Assembly (NCBI GenBank): GCA_964383495.1
Contig: CAYLHG010000005.1
Span: 40,248 to 104,247 of the forward strand
Direction of reading: 5' to 3'
Origin: CAWKDC01 sp964383495
Lineage (GTDB): Bacteria > Pseudomonadota > Gammaproteobacteria > JABCZS01
DNA length: 64,000 bases
Shown here piece after piece: positions 62,001-64,000 of the stretch. Positions within the stretch are counted from its first letter, which is position 1; each line of letters starts with the position of its first letter. The notes below the pieces were generated by a model. It saw only the letters and a program-made list of their open reading frames with translations. It had not been told where the DNA came from and made no database searches. A program made the translations under genes and the position numbers.

Positions 62001-64000
62001 TACGGGCGTCATTACTGCGACAGGTACAACTGCTAGCACAGGTTTAGGCGGTATTGTGGGTACGATGACAGGTGGCACATTATCTGCAAGGTTATTGAAC
62101 TCAGGTAACGTGGGTGATGGCACACAAAGCAATGTCGGCGGTATTGCAGGTTATGTTGCTGGTGGTACGATTTCCTCTACATCTATTAGTACAAATATTG
62201 CTAGCCCAGGAACAGTCACCATCAGTGGTGTGAATAATATCGGCGGATTGTTCGGACAACTCAACACAAACGCTATTTTCACTGCCACCAACGTGAACGT
62301 AGGCAGTGTCGGCGGCGGAGCCGTCAGTGTGACAGGAACAGGTATTAATATTGGTGGTTTATTCGGATTAGTCACTGGAACGGCATCAGTAGCAACTAAC
62401 TTCAGTGCCGCAAGCACTCTCACCAATTATGCAACAGTACAAGCTACAGGTACAGACTTACATACTGGTGTGGGTGGTATTTTTGGACGCTTCGATAAAA
62501 CATTTAATACAGGCACACTCACCGTTGCTTATACAATGAATAATAATGGCAATGTATCAATCAACACAACAAACACCAGCAACTCAGGCACAGGCGGCGT
62601 TTTCGGTGAATTGGTAAATGGCGTAAGTGGCAGCACAACAACGCTCAGCGGCAATTTAACAAATACAGGATCGATAGTAGGTGTTAATAATCTGGGAGGC
62701 GTCATTGGTACATTAGGTGGCGGTATCGGCGCGGTCACGTTGACCGGCGCCCTTTCTAATAATATGGCATCAGGTGCCACTATTTCAGGCACAACCAATA
62801 TAGGTGGCGTTATTGGGATAATGGGTGGCGGAACAGGTATCACTACACTTTCAGGCAGCACAGGCGCTATTTCAACTTCGTATTTCAGCGCTTCTCCGAT
62901 TGCTATCATTACAGGTTTGACCAACGTGGGCGGATTGATCGGCTTTGTTAGCACCAGTTCGGCCATTACTAAAACGGGCACAGGTACATTTTCAACCAAT
63001 ATCACTACAGGTTTAGCAACCTTGTATATCAATGGTAACAATTATGTTGGGGGACTTTTTGGTAGAGTGGGGTCAGATATTAGCTCATGGACTACAACCA
63101 GTGCGATGACCAATGCTGCTAATGTCAGTCTGACTGTTGGAAATAATATCGGTGGCATTTTTGGTGGTTTTGAAAAAACAGGTACGACTATTGCAAGCAA
63201 CCTCACCAATACAGGCAATATTCTTAGCAATGTTGCTACATCGCCTTTGGGCGGTATCATGGGAACAACCTCAGGTTTAACTTTCTCAGGCAATTTAAGT
63301 AATTCAGGGAATATCAATCCCAATGGCGCTAGTATAAGCAACGTTGGTGGCTTATTTGGCAGCATGACGTCTGGCAGCATCACAGGAAGCAGCAATACCA
63401 ATTCGGGCGCAATCACAGGTGCAGGCAATCTCGGTGGGCTCATTGGTAATTTCAGCGGTGGTACGTTATCGGGCTCATTCAATAACATAGGTTCAGTCGC
63501 CACCGGTGTGGGTAGCGCTACTGACAGTGTGGGCGGCATTATCGGTGTAATTTCAGGTGGGACAGTCAGTGGTGCATTTTCAAACTCAGGCTCTGTGGGC
63601 ACAGCTGGGTTTACGAGCAATGTCGGTGGATTAATCGGTACTTTAAGCAGTGATATCAGTGGAAGCGGAACATTAACGTATGGCACGGGTACATTAGCCG
63701 GCAGTGATGTCGGCGGTATTGTCGGTCGTATGATGGGCTCTGCAACAATTGATTTAAGCAAAGTGGTATTAAATAGCCCCGTCTTTGCTGCTTCATCAAC
63801 AGATGTCGGCGGAGTCGTTGGATTATTTTCTGCTGGCAGCTTTGTGAACACATTAAACACTAATGCATTAACTGTAAACGGTTCAACGAATGTCGGTACG
63901 GTTATCGGCAAATTAGCCGGTACGTTATCAGGTACATTCGGCAACGCAACCAATATTTCAGGTAACAGCACAAATGTGGGATCGATTGCAGGGCTACTCG
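56053..64000 (+). CDS. Giant TPS-domain (filamentous-haemagglutinin-like) adhesin with GLUG-like repeats, 3' end outside window
   Basis: The frame opens at ATG 56053 (AAGGTG upstream, in-frame TAA at 56044) and I find no stop to the window edge: at least 2,649 codons. The N-terminus has a long signal region ending in FSPALLAN. A TPS secretion domain follows, with NWQDFSVNQNETTQFIQPS, ILNRVTGGNPSEILG and VFIVNPNGIIFGQNA, the classic NPNG motif recognised by the TpsB pore. A linker contains GIWLLDPFDVTITG. From about residue 680, repeats of 30–36 residues centred on NVGGxxGxxxGxxxxGxFxN fill the rest. It is presumably exported and surface-bound. No TpsB partner gene is in the window; it could lie downstream. 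Confidence 0.9.
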   Translation, partial: MWYRKGEPFDKHEVGFGLLGRGTFICLLAAFSPALLANPQGGRVVAGRASVQYGPTTTITQTSSRAVVNWQDFSVNQNETTQFIQPSSKSVILNRVTGGNPSEILGSLKSNGQVFIVNPNGIIFGQNAHVDVAGLLATTANISNKDFMQGNYHFTNAPTGSSVINQGTITVHDAGLAALVAPNVENSGVINARFGRVALAAGNAFTVDLYGDNLITFDASSTVKGAVNNVGRILADGGRVQLSVAAAEGIVENVINTSGYISAQTVSQKNGKIILQGYANSTATVSGTLDVSGANANETGGLVQISADNIQLQNTANINASGYAGGGNVNIGSDVFHGPSDNKNINTQGLAASLRTAQFVYADSGAIINADSLNNGNAGDVVVWGDQATWFYGNISAAARGLVGDGGRIETSGHMYLDVEGISVNTSSISGKTGIWLLDPFDVTITGTGSPTNGSFVGTNPAIWTPTSTSTVTTSNINTQLGTTNVVISTLGGTTNNISFSTDITNANQITWNNSNTLTLLAGGNIIVNASTAATQVINMTGAGTVNFRADSTGTTGTGAVTFTNGVVNGGASSSVNIYYDPATLATAPLDYSSKGTGGTVVTGYYLVSNLSGRQLSNITTAAQFGYNYALALPITAVTATPIGTNSNPFTGKFTGYNVAASGGAGGIATITGLSVTSSSDYVGMFGRVTTGTVDNISLINPTITGTGTAANVGSIMGALSGAANITGALSVSGGTITGPSTSVGGIIGLFNTAVATITAAFSVDSTFITGDTSVGGVVGASTASGTTLNNSSITISNVTIKATAANAGFILGTTTGNNFTLAAPTITVTNSNFDNTPLNVGGFVGSIQGTANIFTQGTWSLPDIDAASATNVGGFIGKLSGTLGSSILTNTINVKGLANVGGIVGLADRASGTGSSSASLNNTGSITTYTNNAGGIFGSITGTLATFTGAAGSFSNTGSISTASSVSATGLGGIVGDMTAGTLSATFTNSGNVATGATVTFSNVGGIAGNMTAGTLLGTFTNSGNVGTGATVTSSNVGGIIGSLSGGSLTGTFTSATGTIGTAAQTSNVGGLIGYASGGTISGGNNFQRTSGAVTGTFNVGGLIGQLDGTASFTRTGTNTISSAGTVAGSNATGNIGGLFGLISTTGTFSGAGTTLTNNAAFSGTVDMSNVGGVIGSITSIVTGGTIAYNFSNTNTVTRTAGNLTNVGGIFGSISGANTFTGSMTNSAAIGSTLGIASVGGLIGSVTAGTFTGVMTNSANVTGRGDNTGGLIGSMIGVSSSAPVTISGAADFTQTAGTISSGGNNVGGLIGQVGDYSVFTRTGNISTDLSVTITSLQSSSPTNMGGLFGLVSGNIVNANDFNPTTLTNNAPVQQAGNSINVGGIVGSFSKEGLTIDTVMINNGAVSHVSGGSTIGMGGIFGALNGTVGNTFSSTSSMTNSGTVGAASTVGGIIGSVKAGTFNSSSIVNAANVSGSNNLGGLFGAVSGTTSFSGPLTNNGTVQGRGNTTGTGGIFGNFASTGTVLGAMLNTGAISMTTGISNSMGGIAGVISNGTFGSSNTTGTMENRATVTGTGANTGGIIGSVSGSATFNGSMSNTTTVYTITGTSQVGGLIGKISGANTFTGTMTSIDNVTGTGNDIGGLIGVMTNATINSANDFTTTGTITVQSTAGSNVGGLIGQLGANAGFINTGILDGAVSNATGSTVTGTLNNIGGLFGLVTGTAAAGDFISNTILINRATVSATGASTHTGVGGIFGHFDKTAAGGFTVNASMRNDLTAAITVTTGSASTANTGGIVGELVGTSSNPITFSGTLTNNASVSGGSYVGGIAGLLNNGILTGAQAIGNLGAVTITVGPTASGYLGGGFIAGRMINASNINPGANTITVNSGSGFSSGANTVGGIVGSLEGTSVITQGAGAWTLPNINVSGGVNVGGLIGQASAVTATFGNLTNSINVTGASSVGGVFGLITGASTIASSVGTTLTNTGVITATGTTASTGLGGIVGTMTGGTLSARLLNSGNVGDGTQSNVGGIAGYVAGGTISSTSISTNIASPGTVTISGVNNIGGLFGQLNTNAIFTATNVNVGSVGGGAVSVTGTGINIGGLFGLVTGTASVATNFSAASTLTNYATVQATGTDLHTGVGGIFGRFDKTFNTGTLTVAYTMNNNGNVSINTTNTSNSGTGGVFGELVNGVSGSTTTLSGNLTNTGSIVGVNNLGGVIGTLGGGIGAVTLTGALSNNMASGATISGTTNIGGVIGIMGGGTGITTLSGSTGAISTSYFSASPIAIITGLTNVGGLIGFVSTSSAITKTGTGTFSTNITTGLATLYINGNNYVGGLFGRVGSDISSWTTTSAMTNAANVSLTVGNNIGGIFGGFEKTGTTIASNLTNTGNILSNVATSPLGGIMGTTSGLTFSGNLSNSGNINPNGASISNVGGLFGSMTSGSITGSSNTNSGAITGAGNLGGLIGNFSGGTLSGSFNNIGSVATGVGSATDSVGGIIGVISGGTVSGAFSNSGSVGTAGFTSNVGGLIGTLSSDISGSGTLTYGTGTLAGSDVGGIVGRMMGSATIDLSKVVLNSPVFAASSTDVGGVVGLFSAGSFVNTLNTNALTVNGSTNVGTVIGKLAGTLSGTFGNATNISGNSTNVGSIAGLL
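58081..64000 (+). repeat. Array of GLUG-like repeats encoding a beta-solenoid
   Basis: Several dozen units, each about 90–110 bases, with the core N-V-G-G-(I/L)-(I/F/V)-G, then a variable segment ending in G-T-(F/L)-x-N-x-(G/A). The regular period and Gly/Thr/Asn/Ser composition fit a parallel beta-helix stalk. The repeats also create long proline-rich open frames on the opposite strand, which are artefacts. Confidence 0.85.
58981..59178 (+). repeat. 99-bp tandem duplication inside the adhesin
   Basis: Bases 58981–59079 and 59080–59178 are about 91% identical and each encodes 33 residues beginning G-(D/N)-M-T-A-G-T-L. The rest of the array is far more diverged, so this pair was copied recently. 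Confidence 0.85.

Noticed and set aside
58095..63971. Long minus-strand open frames rich in Pro, Val and Leu, e.g. 58095–59273 and 63042–63971
   Set aside because: They mirror the GLUG-like repeats: the antisense of GGT/ACC-rich codons gives PPTL-like strings. They share the repeat period and have no ribosome-binding sites.

Overview
The window reads as a chromosomal segment of a gammaproteobacterium. The best evidence is the block tsaE–amiB–mutL–miaA–hfq–hflK–hflC–purA on the minus strand, which is the classic gammaproteobacterial order (hflX is absent). A host-associated, Legionellales-like lifestyle is an inference. It rests on the AT-rich sequence, homospermidine synthase, ankyrin and coiled-coil candidate effectors, a type VI secretion cluster and a giant two-partner-secretion adhesin. 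No tRNA, rRNA, CRISPR array or intact insertion sequence was seen.

Layout. Positions 1–1.7 kb hold a thiamine operon, thiE–thiM–thiD (thiD cut by the window edge), under a TPP riboswitch. At 1.7–3.1 kb a vapBC toxin–antitoxin pair is followed by an alpha/beta hydrolase. At 3.2–7.1 kb come an isochorismatase-family hydrolase and pdhABC, with a structured leader before pdhA. At 7.1–7.8 kb lies an unknown multi-pass membrane protein. At 7.9–11.4 kb is the biotin operon bioB–bioF–bioC–bioD. Between 11.4 and 20.5 kb are comF, recG, a small secreted protein, an AI-2E-type permease, dusA, a glycosyltransferase, psd, a small unknown gene, a MAPEG protein, a rhodanese and a glutathione S-transferase. 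At 20.6–22.6 kb are two candidate effectors (coiled coil, ankyrin-like) ending in a similar basic motif. The first contains a 100-N assembly gap flanked by identical repeats. At 22.6–27.1 kb are homospermidine synthase, a GT-C-like membrane protein, a small membrane protein and a GPH/MFS transporter.

At 27.0–36.5 kb lies the purA-to-tsaE housekeeping block, interrupted between mutL and amiB by a second unknown membrane protein. A third such protein (36.8–38.4 kb) sits between tsaE and the type VI cluster. At 38.4–51.8 kb a single minus-strand run encodes tssJ-K-L-M-tagF-A-B-C-hcp-E-F-G. It has the membrane complex, baseplate, sheath and tube, but no ClpV (TssH), VgrG (TssI) or PAAR gene. At 52.1–55.9 kb are an acyltransferase, an outer-membrane barrel, a MarC protein and a SpmA/SpmB-like protein. 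From 56.05 kb to the edge runs one uninterrupted reading frame of at least 2,649 codons: a TPS-domain exoprotein with dozens of GLUG-like repeats.

The least explained parts are the three membrane proteins built from TM–acidic loop–TM hairpins, the pair of KRxRF-tailed candidate effectors, and the type VI cluster without its ATPase or spike genes. Starts given here are often moved downstream of the longest possible reading frame to the codon with the best ribosome-binding site.
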